Part shown: one piece after another, positions 28,005 through 36,648 of the stretch | Position numbering within the stretch: position 1 is the first letter of the stretch | Layout of the letters: each line of letters opens with the position of its first letter | Assembly (NCBI GenBank): GCA_030697165.1 | Contig: JAUYQQ010000008.1 | Span: 129,001 to 193,000 of the forward strand | From: Acidobacteriota bacterium | GTDB taxonomy: Bacteria > Acidobacteriota > Vicinamibacteria > Vicinamibacterales > UBA2999 | DNA length: 64,000 bases | Direction: 5' to 3' | Position numbers and translations under genes: made by a program | The notes under the pieces: model-generated | The model's input: the letters and a program-made list of their open reading frames with translations, nothing else | Database searches by the model: none | What the model was told of the DNA's origin: nothing

Positions 28005-28531
28005 TGACCCTGCGCCCGGGCGATCCCCAGGGCCTTCTCGACATCCGCCACGGTGATCATCATCGTCATGGGATCGACCGGAGACTCCGCAAAGCCGTGG
28101 TGAAGGTAGAAGCGTTTCGCCTCCTCAGAAATGGCGTGGAGCAGGATCGCGCGGATGCCCACGGTTTCGGCCACGGTGAGCGTTCGCAGGAGTGCATCCC
28201 GGAGAAGTGCGGAACCGAGGCCACTCCCTTGATGCGCCCGATCGACGGCCAGCCGAACGAGGACCATGACCGGGATCGGCTCCGGCATGTTGCGCCGCAC
28301 CTTGCCAGTCGCTTCGGCGTGAGCGACGGCGCCGGTGGTCAATGCGTAGTAGCCGACGACACGTCCGTCGCCGATGACCACGAAGGTCCGCGAAGCACGG
28401 CTACTCTCATTCTGCAATGCTCGACGTTTCAGCCAGTCGTTCAGTTCAGGGGAGGCGCAGTCGAACGCCGAAACGTCGTGCTCGCTGGTGAGATGCTGCG
28501 GAGCACTGATCGGACCGCTCATCGCTCCCAA
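28001..28531 (-). CDS. GNAT toxin, TacT-like
   Basis: A 176-residue GNAT acetyltransferase of the kind paired with DUF1778 antitoxins; TacT and AtaT acetylate aminoacyl-tRNAs and stop translation. Visible marks are the family opening SAFDCASPELNDWLKRRA, RLAVDRAHQGSGLGSALLRD as the acetyl-CoA loop, and the late RFYLHHGFAESP. It overlaps the antitoxin gene by 13 bp and the third gene by 4 bp. It appears intact. Confidence 0.9.
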   Translation of the reverse strand: MGAMSGPISAPQHLTSEHDVSAFDCASPELNDWLKRRALQNESSRASRTFVVIGDGRVVGYYALTTGAVAHAEATGKVRRNMPEPIPVMVLVRLAVDRAHQGSGLGSALLRDALLRTLTVAETVGIRAILLHAISEEAKRFYLHHGFAESPVDPMTMMITVADVEKALGIARAQGQ

Positions 28532-28797
28532 GGCGCGCGCTTGGCGAGCAGCTTGCGCAGACGCGGGTTATCAGCCGGCGGAGCATCGAGCGCCTTGGCA
28601 AACCGTCGGAATGTCGCCTCGTCCAGATGGAACAGCCGGCGATCCAGAAGAACGGACTGGGCCTCACGGGTGGCGGCGTCCAGCATGAACTCTGTCCGGT
28701 CTTTCCCCAGCGCCTCAGCGGCCCGATCGATCAGCGTGCGACGCGCTTCGTCGGTGCGCAAATTGATGACCCTAGTTCGTGCTGTCACGGTTGCCAT
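28519..28797 (-). CDS. DUF1778 antitoxin, TacA-like (ribbon-helix-helix)
   Basis: A 92-residue antitoxin. The start is set at 28797 (after CAGGAG), giving MATVTARTRVINLRTDEARR, the ribbon-helix-helix N-terminus. The central RAAEALGKDRTEFMLDAATR is the DUF1778 signature, and the C-terminal tail RLRKLLAKRAPWER would wrap the toxin. It is the first gene of a three-gene operon. A 15-bp palindrome over the -10 region is the likely autoregulatory operator. Confidence 0.92.
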   Translation of the reverse strand: MATVTARTRVINLRTDEARRTLIDRAAEALGKDRTEFMLDAATREAQSVLLDRRLFHLDEATFRRFAKALDAPPADNPRLRKLLAKRAPWER

Positions 28798-28828
28798 GAT
28801 GAACTCCTGCTGTTTCGGCGGCCGAATG

Positions 28829-28868
28829 TCGTTGTCACAACGATAGCTGGGCGTATACACATTGTCAA
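28829..28868 (-). promoter_or_regulatory. promoter and operator of the TacA/TacT-type operon
   Basis: On the minus strand TTGACA (28868-28863), 17 nt, then TATCGT (28845-28840). The palindrome TCGTTGTCACAACGA (28829-28843) overlaps the -10 box and the start point, the usual place for an RHH antitoxin operator. Confidence 0.8.
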
Positions 28869-28950
28869 CACACCGGCCGGGTCGGACGCGGCCCGTTCAC
28901 GGCCGTTCCGATCCGATATCTGTAGACATCTTTCGGACACGCCTATACAC

Positions 28951-29015
28951 GGTCGTCGTCGACCCGCCGGGCGGGCCGGGTGCTGGTCGCCTGAGTCGGT
29001 CCGAGATCTGTATAC
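28951..29015 (+). pseudogene. remnant of a higA 3' end with its tail site
   Basis: The stretch GGGTGCTGGTCGCCTGA encodes RVLVA and a stop, matching the end of the higA gene at 27464. The next bases (GGTCCGAGATCTGTATAC) match the left half of the inverted repeat found after that gene. No HTH remains, so this is a scar of a third HigBA-like unit. A degenerate copy of the same inverted repeat lies just before it, at 28910-28939. Confidence 0.6.
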
Positions 29016-29080
29016 CAAACACCAAGCCACTTCATTCGGCGTCTAAAAGTAGTGCGGCGCACTCGTTGTAACATCGACCC

Positions 29081-31429
29081 ATGACGAACCGTAGGCGTCG
29101 GTTGGCCGACGCGGGCGTACTATGGGTGTGGCTGCTTTGGGGCCACGCGTTGCTGCCCGGGTTCAAGCTGGACGCGCAGGCCCTGCAGGGGACACTCGCC
29201 GGCACCGTACGGGACTCCAGTGGGGCAGCGCTTCCCGGGGTCGGCGTGACGATCGAGTCGCAGCCAGCCGGCACGCTCCGAAATGCGATCACCGATGCGG
29301 CGGGCCGATACGAAATCGGGGCGCTGCCTGCCGGTGACTATCGGCTCGAGGCGATGCTGGCCGGATTCGGCAGCCGCGAGGCGCTGGTTACGATCACCAC
29401 TGGTGAGACACGCGCCCTCGACCTCACTCTCGACGTCGCGACGTTCACCGAAACCGTCACCGTGACCGTCACTCGCACCGAGCAGGACCGGTCGACGGTG
29501 CCCAATGCGGTCTCGGTGATCGAAGGCGATGTGATTCAGGCGTTCCAGCGCCGTGCCTCTCCCGCTGAGGCGTTTGCCGGCATTCCCGGCTTCTATGTCG
29601 AAAACCGCCGCAACTACAGCCTGTCGGGCGGCGTCCGCTTTGCGATTCGCGCGCCGATGCCACGCTTCGGGATGCGCGGCGTGCAAATCATCCAGGACGG
29701 CGTGCCGATGACCATGGCCGATGGCACGACGGAGCCGACCAACATCGATCTCGGATCGCTGGGACGAGTGGAAGTGCTCCGCGGGCCGAGCTCGGTCTTG
29801 TACGGCAACTCCGCAGGCGGCGTCATTGCCCTGCAGACCGAGTTCCCGCCCGCCGGACGCATTGCCGTTCAGCCCGACGTGCAGTGGGGCAGCTATGGGT
29901 ATCAGCAGCAGCAGGTGAAGGTGGCCGGCGCGACGCCGAAGGCAAGCTACCTCGTCAACGCGAGCCGGATGGAATCCGACGGGTTCCGCCTGCACAGCGT
30001 CGCTGAAGTTCGGCGCGCCAACGTGGTAGTGCGGGTCGCGCCCTCGAGCGCGACCGAGATTCGAGGCGTCTTCAACCTTTACGATCTGCCGTTCGGCGAA
30101 AGCGCCAGTACCGTCACGCTGGCCGATGCCCGGAACAACCCACAGAGCGTTCGGCCGCAAGCGTTCACGCAGGGTTGGGGCGAGTCCACCACGCAACAGC
30201 AGGCCGGCTTGACGTTGCAGCATCAGATCTCGGACGGTCACGTCTTGCGCGCCACGGCCTGGGGGGTGTGGCGGGATGTCTGGAATCCAATCCCGGCTGC
30301 CATCGTCACCGTGGATCGCCGCGCCGCCGGTATCCGCTCCGAGTATGCCGGGGCGGCGACCGCGTGGTCGCTGCCGGTCACGTGGACGACGGGGTTCGAC
30401 ATCTCGATGCAGCACGACGAGCGCGCGGAGTACGGGAACAACGGCGTCCCTCCGGGTGGCGGAATGGCGCAGGAGGGGGCCTTGCGTCTGGCCCAGCTCG
30501 AGGAGGTGCGGTCCGTCAGCCCATTCGTGCACCTCACCGCGCGGCTGGGCGAGCGGTGGAACCTGGTCGGCGGCGCCAGGTACGACCGCTTCCGCTTCCG
30601 CGCCACCGATCGATTCCTGACCAACGGCGACCAGTCCGGCGAACGCACCCTCGACGCCGTGAGCCCGATGGTGGGCGTGACCTTCGTGCCATCACGGTGG
30701 CTGAACCTGTACTCGAACCTCGCTACCGCGTATCAAACCCCCACCACCGTGGAACTCTCGAACCGGCCGACGGACGAAGGGGGATTCAACCCGGACCTCG
30801 GCCCTGAGGACCTGCGGAGCTTCGAGATGGGCGCACGAGGCACCATCGAGCCGTGGCGGCTCCGCTTCGAGGTGGCCGGCTATTTCTCGACGCTCGACAA
30901 CGCCATCGTCCGTTTTCAGCGCCCGGATGAACAGGCGTACTTCAGGAACGCCGGCGAGGTGACGCGCAACGGCCTCGAGGTGCTCTTCGAGTGGGCGCCG
31001 ACCGAGAGGTTGAAGGGGCGATTCGCCTATACGCTGCAGGACTTCCATTACGGCGGCTTTGTCGCACCCGAAGGCAACTTCACCGACAAGACCGAGCCTG
31101 GTGCTCCGCCGCACCAGGTGGTGCTGGGGGCTACCTACGAGGCGCCGTTCGGGCTGTTCACCGCCGCGCAGTACCGGTTCGTCGATGCGTACCCGGTGAA
31201 CAGCGCGAACACCATCGACAACTGGTCATATCGAGTGGTCGACGTGCGGCTGGGGCTCGACCGCCGCTGGCTGGGGATGCGCTTCCGCCCGTTCGTCAGC
31301 CTCGACAATATCTTCAACGAGCGCTACAACTCGTCGGCCATCGTCAACTCGATCGGCAATCGATTTTTCGAGCCATCGCCCGGCCGGGAGTTCGCGGTTG
31401 GCCTGACCCTTGGCATCGATCGGTTCTGA
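29081..31429 (+). CDS. TonB-dependent outer-membrane receptor
   Basis: A 782-residue receptor. After the signal-like N-terminus comes a carboxypeptidase-regulatory-like domain (LAGTVRDSSGAALPGVGVTI at about 38-57). The plug has VEVLRGPSSVLYGNSAGG, and a 22-stranded barrel ends in GLTLGIDRF with a C-terminal aromatic residue. FecA/siderophore-type plug features are seen, but the ligand is not identifiable. It is followed 15 bp later by a PQQ dehydrogenase, suggesting joint uptake and oxidation of a substrate or of the cofactor. A TAACAT box ends 6 nt before the ATG. Confidence 0.9.
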   Translation: MTNRRRRLADAGVLWVWLLWGHALLPGFKLDAQALQGTLAGTVRDSSGAALPGVGVTIESQPAGTLRNAITDAAGRYEIGALPAGDYRLEAMLAGFGSREALVTITTGETRALDLTLDVATFTETVTVTVTRTEQDRSTVPNAVSVIEGDVIQAFQRRASPAEAFAGIPGFYVENRRNYSLSGGVRFAIRAPMPRFGMRGVQIIQDGVPMTMADGTTEPTNIDLGSLGRVEVLRGPSSVLYGNSAGGVIALQTEFPPAGRIAVQPDVQWGSYGYQQQQVKVAGATPKASYLVNASRMESDGFRLHSVAEVRRANVVVRVAPSSATEIRGVFNLYDLPFGESASTVTLADARNNPQSVRPQAFTQGWGESTTQQQAGLTLQHQISDGHVLRATAWGVWRDVWNPIPAAIVTVDRRAAGIRSEYAGAATAWSLPVTWTTGFDISMQHDERAEYGNNGVPPGGGMAQEGALRLAQLEEVRSVSPFVHLTARLGERWNLVGGARYDRFRFRATDRFLTNGDQSGERTLDAVSPMVGVTFVPSRWLNLYSNLATAYQTPTTVELSNRPTDEGGFNPDLGPEDLRSFEMGARGTIEPWRLRFEVAGYFSTLDNAIVRFQRPDEQAYFRNAGEVTRNGLEVLFEWAPTERLKGRFAYTLQDFHYGGFVAPEGNFTDKTEPGAPPHQVVLGATYEAPFGLFTAAQYRFVDAYPVNSANTIDNWSYRVVDVRLGLDRRWLGMRFRPFVSLDNIFNERYNSSAIVNSIGNRFFEPSPGREFAVGLTLGIDRF

Positions 31430-31444
31430 CGAGCGCGGGGGGAA

Positions 31445-33217
31445 ATGATGAAACGGGCGGTGATGCCGGGTCGCACGGGCGCGGTCGCCTGGGTTGGCCT
31501 GATCGTGGTACTCGCAGCTGTTACGGCCGCATGCCGGGGTCGGGACCAGCCGCCGGCTCAGGGCGGCACCGGTGCACCTTCAGCAGCACAGGGCGCGGCG
31601 TCCTCGGCGGCTGAGCCGAACGATGCAGTGGGCGCGGTGACCGATGAGTTGCTTCGCGAGGGGCATCGTGCACGGACCGCCACCTGGCCCACGTATGGCG
31701 GCGATTGGGGCCAGACGCGCTACTCGCCTCTCGCGCAGATCAATCGCAGCACCGTAAAGCGGCTGCGGCCCGCCTGGATCGCGCAGACCGGTATCGTCGG
31801 GTCATTCGAGAACACGCCCGTCGTGCTCGGCCGTGAGATGTATGTCAGCACGCCCGGAGAAGGCGGCGTGCAGCGGGTCATCCGCCTCGATTCGACGACC
31901 GGCGAAGTTACCTGGCAAGTGGGCGTGCAGGGCAAAGCGGCAAGCGATCAGGCGGCCACCGAAGATCTGCACCTGCCCACGCACTTCGGGCCCAATCGGG
32001 GCGTGGCCGTGTATGGCACCCGCGTTTACGTCGGGACCCTCAACGGCACGCTGTTGGCGCTGGACCGTGCGACGGGGCAGAAGGCTTTCGAGGTGAAGAC
32101 CGCATCGCCACGCCTCACGGGTGCGCCGGTCGCCGCTCGCGGCCTCATTATTCAAGGCATCTCGTTCGTGGACCGGGGCATGGTGCAGGCGTTCGACGCG
32201 AACACCGGCGCATTGAGCTGGACCTGGCATGCGATCCCGTCGCCCGAGGAGGGCGGCTGGTGGGGCGATTTCGTGGAGACCATGCCGGGGAATCCCGCCA
32301 TCAGCCTCAACCGCGACATCGCGTGGGAGAAGGCCAACCGTGAGCGGTTGCGGGACGGCTGGAAGACCGGGGGGGCCAGCGCGCCGATGACGCCGACGGT
32401 GGACGCCGCGCGCGGACTGGTGTACGTGGCCACAGGCGGACCCGATCCCACGGCCTTTCCACCGCCGTCCGAGCCGCATCCGGGCGACATGCGCTGGACC
32501 AACTCGGTGTGTGCGCTCCGCATCGAAGACGGCTCGATGGTCTGGTGCTATCAGTTTCTGCCGCATGACATTTGGGGCGCATCGGGTCCGACGCCGCCCA
32601 TCCTGTTCAACCTCGTCCGTGATGGACGCGCGCAGGACGTCGTGGGCAAATTCACCGGCATGGCCAACCTCTACGTGCTGGATGCGGAGAAGGGCACCCT
32701 GGTCACGCGGTCCGACAACTACATGCCGGTGAGCGGCACGGTGGGTGGCGTCGCGGGGGCCAACATTATGCCGGGCGGCGTGGCGGGCACCATCTGGTCG
32801 CCCGGCGCCTACAGCCAGGACACTGGACTGCTCTATTCGGTGAACCAGCGCATCGAGGGTTACTTCCTGCCGCGCGAACAGCGGCGCGGCAACGAACGCT
32901 TTGGCAGCGTGGCCGCCGTCAACCCCGCGACGGGGAAGGTGGCGTGGACGCAGCGCACGGACCAGCCCCTGGCGGGCGGCGTCCTGGCCACGGCCGGCGG
33001 ACTGGTGTTCGCGGGCCGAACGTCGGGCTGGTTCGACGCGTATGACGCCGCCACGGGCGAGCGCGTATGGAGCTTCCGGATGGGGGCGGGCTGCAACTCC
33101 GCGCCGATGACCTACCAGGTGGGCGGGCGGCAGTACGTGGCACTCTCGTGCGGTGGCCACGGGTTGCTGGACCCGCAGGGGGGCGACACGGTCGTGGCGT
33201 TTGCCCTGCCCGACTGA
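31445..33217 (+). CDS. PQQ-dependent dehydrogenase, lipoprotein
   Basis: A 590-residue quinoprotein of the alcohol/glucose dehydrogenase beta-propeller family. A lipoprotein signal ends with VTAAC, so it is probably anchored on the periplasmic side. Propeller motifs include WPTYGGDWGQTRYSPLAQI, LYVLDAEKGTLV and AVNPATGKVAWTQ, plus LPHDIWGASGP, where the conserved HD lies. No cytochrome c domain is attached. It probably forms an operon with the TonB receptor. The start could be the second codon (MKRAVM). Confidence 0.88.
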   Translation: MMKRAVMPGRTGAVAWVGLIVVLAAVTAACRGRDQPPAQGGTGAPSAAQGAASSAAEPNDAVGAVTDELLREGHRARTATWPTYGGDWGQTRYSPLAQINRSTVKRLRPAWIAQTGIVGSFENTPVVLGREMYVSTPGEGGVQRVIRLDSTTGEVTWQVGVQGKAASDQAATEDLHLPTHFGPNRGVAVYGTRVYVGTLNGTLLALDRATGQKAFEVKTASPRLTGAPVAARGLIIQGISFVDRGMVQAFDANTGALSWTWHAIPSPEEGGWWGDFVETMPGNPAISLNRDIAWEKANRERLRDGWKTGGASAPMTPTVDAARGLVYVATGGPDPTAFPPPSEPHPGDMRWTNSVCALRIEDGSMVWCYQFLPHDIWGASGPTPPILFNLVRDGRAQDVVGKFTGMANLYVLDAEKGTLVTRSDNYMPVSGTVGGVAGANIMPGGVAGTIWSPGAYSQDTGLLYSVNQRIEGYFLPREQRRGNERFGSVAAVNPATGKVAWTQRTDQPLAGGVLATAGGLVFAGRTSGWFDAYDAATGERVWSFRMGAGCNSAPMTYQVGGRQYVALSCGGHGLLDPQGGDTVVAFALPD

Positions 33218-33249
33218 AAACACGAGTCGCGCGAGCGGCCAAGGCTGTC

Positions 33250-33340
33250 GTCGCGAGAACTTCGACTGGAGCCAAGCCAAGGCCCATCGGTCGATTTGCT
33301 TGCGCAATAACGCTGATACGCCGCCGTGGTCGCTGGGACC
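33250..33340 (-). pseudogene. 5' fragment of the DUF3024-like gene
   Basis: 91 bp aligned without gaps to 27920-28010, about 85 percent identical by eye. It encodes RKQIDRWALAWLQSKFSRR against CQQIDRWTSAWLQSKFSRL in the intact gene. The initiator codon is lost and the remainder is missing. It lies just after the PQQ dehydrogenase gene. Confidence 0.8.
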
Positions 33341-33575
33341 GCGACTTACGCACAGCGACCTCTTAGCCGTCTCCAAAATGTCTCCGCTTCAGACTCGATT
33401 TCGGCCTGCCGTAGCGGCCCAATCGCAGCCATCGTGTGAGCCACTTCGTCGGGCGCCTTCGAGTGTTTGCGCTGCTCGAGTCGATTAACCTAAGCAGAAC
33501 GTCGCGATCACCGGAGGACACTGTGCCCAACGTCGTACCGATTCCGAGGAGGCCGGCGAGCGATCGACCTGTCAT
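33341..33575. other. gene-free stretch with an inverted copy of the GGAGAC motif
   Basis: No supported gene. CGTCTCCAAAATGTCTCC at 33368-33385 is the reverse complement of the motif at 18435-18452. The rest reads as decayed coding DNA leading into the truncated AlbA_2-type gene. Confidence 0.45.
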
Positions 33576-34004
33576 GCCTGGGTGGCAGGGCTCACCCTGG
33601 AAGATTTGCCGCGAGGGATTTCCCGATTGCGAAATCGCGTGATCGGCCGCACTTTTCACGCGCTGGGTCTGATCGAGCAATGGGGCAGCGGCATTCAGCG
33701 CATGACTGCTGCCTGCCGCGATGCTGGGCTGGCACCGCCGACGCTCGAGGAGATCGGCAACCGATTCAGGGTGACGCTGTGGCTCAAGCAAGTCAGCGCC
33801 ACGGCGCTCGACCAGACGGAGCAGGCCATCCTTGCCTCCCTCAGCGACGGCACTGGGCGCGTGACCAGCGAGGTCGCGAAGGCGATCGGCCTGACGCCGC
33901 GCGCCACGCGCACGCGCATGGTTCGACTGGTGGAGCGTGGGCTGGTTCGTGAGGTCGGCACCAGCCCTCAGGACCCCAAGCGACGGTATTTTCTCTCGAG
34001 CTGA
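33576..34004 (+). pseudogene. 3' remnant of an AlbA_2/RecG-C-type ATP-binding protein gene
   Basis: The visible part, GLTLEDLPRGISRLRNRVIG and then EQWGSGIQRM, is the C-terminal HATPase_c_4 region of AlbA_2-type (RecG-related) ATP-binding proteins. A winged helix and LVREVGTSPQDPKRRYFLSS follow. Full-length members are about 400-500 residues and have an AlbA_2 domain in front, which is absent here. The reading frame is not supported upstream of about 33576. Such proteins are common in genomic islands. Confidence 0.75.
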
Positions 34005-34026
34005 TAACCGAGCATTGGGTGACGCC

Positions 34027-34409
34027 ATGAGGCACGACGACCAGGACGAAGAACGCCGCCGATGCGGCCTATGCGGAAAGGTTCTGCAACCCTACGATTC
34101 AATCTCGGTGGCCGAGGTGGGCGAACGTTGCTCCCGCTGTTTCAACACGGAGTTGGCTGAGCGACTGGGCGTCGACTTCGACGACACGCCGATTGCGCCA
34201 ATCGTTGTCACCGATGTCGATGGCGTGCGGCACCGGTTCGAAATTCAATCGTGGAGGACAACATCGAGGTCGTCGGCGGCCCGCTTGCCGATGGTCGACT
34301 CGACAGTCAGGCCTCGCATGAGCCGGCGGCTGCCGTGCCCGCGGCCGTGGTCAGGCGCGGAGCCTCGAATCGAAACGCTGCCAAACGGCGGAGGCCAACC
34401 CGCTCATGA
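34027..34409 (+). pseudogene. broken zinc-ribbon-like protein gene joined to an unrelated tail
   Basis: The ATG at 34027 opens a frame with two Cys pairs (CGLCGKVLQPYD and CSRCFN), then LAERLGVDFDDTP and VVTDVDGVRHRFEI, the N-terminus of a zinc-ribbon-like hypothetical family. At about 34251 the family match stops, and another frame (VEDNIEVVGGPLADGRLDSQ to AKRRRPTRS, stop 34407) takes over. This reads as a junction of two gene scraps. I do not assign a function. Confidence 0.5.
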
Positions 34410-34429
34410 TGAAAGGTCGGACTCAGTTT

Positions 34430-34468
34430 CCAGCCAATCTCTTCCGGTGGAGAGATCTCTCACTCCGG
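34430..34468 (+). repeat. att-like site 3 (possible far end of the tRNA-Gln island)
   Basis: CCAGCCAATCTCTTCCG at 34430-34446 matches the tRNA-Gln 3' end core in 16 of 17 bases. The following GGAGAGATCTCTCACTC matches site 2. It overlaps the stop codon of the convergent winged-helix gene, so chromosomal coding sequence resumes here. Confidence 0.65.
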
Positions 34469-36520
34469 ACGGGCGATTCCTCCCGCCCATGGCAAACCTG
34501 GCGGGCTGATCGTGACCTGCAGCATCATCGTCGTCGGCGCCTCCTGCTCGACCACGATCAGGAACGCGCCCGCGTCGGCCGCCACGTCGTAGTTCGCGAG
34601 ACCGGTCAGAGCGCCGGGCACGTGCCGATGCTCGAACAGCGTGGCGGGCACACCGGCCCGGTGGGGCCCGCCGCGCACGTCGACATGCATCATGCGGTGA
34701 CCGACACGGTAGAACAACTCCTGCCCGTCAGGAGACCAGATCGGCTCCGCCCCGCCGTCCGTGGAGATCTGGCACTTGTCCGACGCATCAGGGAGCGACA
34801 CGACGTAGACCTCCGGCCGGCCGGATTCATCGCTGGTATACGCGAGATGCCGCCCGTCGGGCGAAAACGTCGGCCCAAACTCGTTATACCTCGTGTGCAC
34901 CAGCGGTCGCGTCGCTCCGGTGGCGGCGATCAGGACCCAGATATCGGCACCGGTCTTCGGGTGGTACTCGGTGTAGACGAGCGCTGACCCGTCGGGCGAC
35001 CACGCACCGGGCACCTTGTCAAATTCTGTCCGTAGGAGAGACCGCGGATCGAGGCCGCGATCGGGTTCCAGACAATAGAGATCCGCGACGCCCCCGGCGC
35101 TGGAGCTACACGTGATCGAGTCCCGACCCGGACCCCAAATCCCGGCAAATGATTTCCCGTCGAACGTCACCCGTCTGAACGCCTGGCGAACACGGTCGTA
35201 GAGCCACAGATCCGATCCGCGTCCACGACGACCGACAATTGCGGAGCGGCCATCATGAGCGATCCTGGGCTCCTCAACGACGTCGTCGCAAGGCCTCGCG
35301 TGCAGCACCCTTCCATCTCGTGCCAGCGTCAGGAGCGAGCCGGCCGGAACTTGTGCGCGACCCGCGGCGTGCACGAGAACTCCCGTTTCCGAGCACGCGG
35401 CGTGAACCGCGCCGGTTGGCGAGGTTTCAACTCCGGCCACAACCACGACCGACGCTCCGATCACGTCGCGTCTGGACGGCTCGAATGCCGCGGCCATCAA
35501 CGCCCCCTGACGGCCATACATCACGGTGCGCGAATCCCAACAACGGCCATCGGTCGCGTGGTTGAGCACGATGCGATGGGCTGGGTCAGCAAGGTCCGCC
35601 ACCGCGAGGCTCGCCTCGTCGAACGAGCCTGCGTCGGCATGACCGAGGGTGAACAGCACACCGCTTCCGTCAGGCAGCGCGTGCGGCCACCGGTGCGTTC
35701 GCTCGCCAGCCTCGAATCGCAGTTGCGTGAACGGGCGCGGGCTGCCCCCGTCCGGCGACACTCGCCACAGTGCCGCCGCGGGCCCCGGGGCAAAGACGAT
35801 CGCGCCGGTGGAAAGCCACGTCGCGCCGCGGACCTCGCCTGCCTGAATCTCACAGATGGTCTGCGGCGGTCCGCCGCGGGTTGGAACTTTCAGCAGCTGT
35901 TTGCCACTCGTGAACCCGATCCACTCACCATCCGGCGAGAAGAATGGATTGCCAGCGCCTTCCGTCGCCGCAACCGCGATCGCGTCGACGCCGTCCAGGC
36001 TCCGTTGATACAGGCGGGGGCCCGCCGAACCGGCGGCAACATAGACGATCGTCCGGCCGTCGGGGGAGGCGGCTAATACGCGCTCGGCCCTGGGCCCGAG
36101 CGGCGCATCGGCCGGCAGCGGCATTGCCAGCCGGATGACCGGCGAGAATGGCGTCGGCGCCGCGCGATTCGACGCGTCTGATGGCCGAGCCGGGACGCGC
36201 GCCACCGGCGCCACGAACCGGTAACCACGTCGCGCCACCGTCACGATGTACCCGGCGTCACCGGGAGCCGTACCGAGGAGCCGCCGAATCGTAAACACCT
36301 GCTGCGTGAGATTCGCCTCCTCGACAACGGCGTCGGGCCACACAATCCGAAGGAGTTCGTCCTTTTCGACCGTTTGGCCGGGCCGCTCCACGAGGGCAAG
36401 CAGCACGTCAAAGGTGCGCGCCGTCATCGGCACTCGCTCGCCGTTGCGGGAAAGCGTGCGGCGCAGGCCATCGAGGCAGAACGGTCCGAATTGGTACAGC
36501 GACTCAGAAGGCTTGCCCAT
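34460..36520 (-). CDS. winged-helix (CadC/OmpR-type) protein with TolB-like propeller
   Basis: A 686-residue protein. Residues about 8-105 are a Trans_reg_C winged helix (LYQFGPFCLDGLRRTLSRNG to GYRFVAPVARV). The rest is a WD40/TolB-type beta-propeller with repeated SPDG motifs (FFSPDGEWIGFTSG, WSPDGQELFYR). The start at 36520 follows the family pattern. No transmembrane helix is obvious, unlike CadC. The combination is frequent in Acidobacteriota; the propeller may sense a ligand or partner and control DNA binding. Its last codons lie in att-like site 3. Confidence 0.85.
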   Translation of the reverse strand: MGKPSESLYQFGPFCLDGLRRTLSRNGERVPMTARTFDVLLALVERPGQTVEKDELLRIVWPDAVVEEANLTQQVFTIRRLLGTAPGDAGYIVTVARRGYRFVAPVARVPARPSDASNRAAPTPFSPVIRLAMPLPADAPLGPRAERVLAASPDGRTIVYVAAGSAGPRLYQRSLDGVDAIAVAATEGAGNPFFSPDGEWIGFTSGKQLLKVPTRGGPPQTICEIQAGEVRGATWLSTGAIVFAPGPAAALWRVSPDGGSPRPFTQLRFEAGERTHRWPHALPDGSGVLFTLGHADAGSFDEASLAVADLADPAHRIVLNHATDGRCWDSRTVMYGRQGALMAAAFEPSRRDVIGASVVVVAGVETSPTGAVHAACSETGVLVHAAGRAQVPAGSLLTLARDGRVLHARPCDDVVEEPRIAHDGRSAIVGRRGRGSDLWLYDRVRQAFRRVTFDGKSFAGIWGPGRDSITCSSSAGGVADLYCLEPDRGLDPRSLLRTEFDKVPGAWSPDGSALVYTEYHPKTGADIWVLIAATGATRPLVHTRYNEFGPTFSPDGRHLAYTSDESGRPEVYVVSLPDASDKCQISTDGGAEPIWSPDGQELFYRVGHRMMHVDVRGGPHRAGVPATLFEHRHVPGALTGLANYDVAADAGAFLIVVEQEAPTTMMLQVTISPPGLPWAGGIARPE

Positions 36521-36648
36521 ATTTGAGGATTTTTGAGCTTTATTAACCCTGCTGTTGAGGACGAACGGCCGCCGAACCGGGATCATACACTCCGTGGCGG
36601 GTCGTTTCTGTCAAGCGATGCCGCGCACGACTTGAAGGGAGCAGGAGC

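Noticed and set aside
31802-33376. Long minus-strand frame opposite the PQQ dehydrogenase (524 codons)
   Set aside because: The plus strand has clear propeller motifs and a lipobox. Only the first part of the minus frame (33250-33340) has meaning, as the DUF3024-like fragment.
33436-33642. Plus-strand frame before the AlbA_2-type remnant
   Set aside because: No family pattern is seen and it is in a different frame from the conserved GLTLEDLPRG region, so it is not called as a gene.
36520-36586. Longer N-terminus for the winged-helix/TolB protein
   Set aside because: The extra 22 residues do not resemble the family; the ATG at 36520 places the winged helix at the usual distance.
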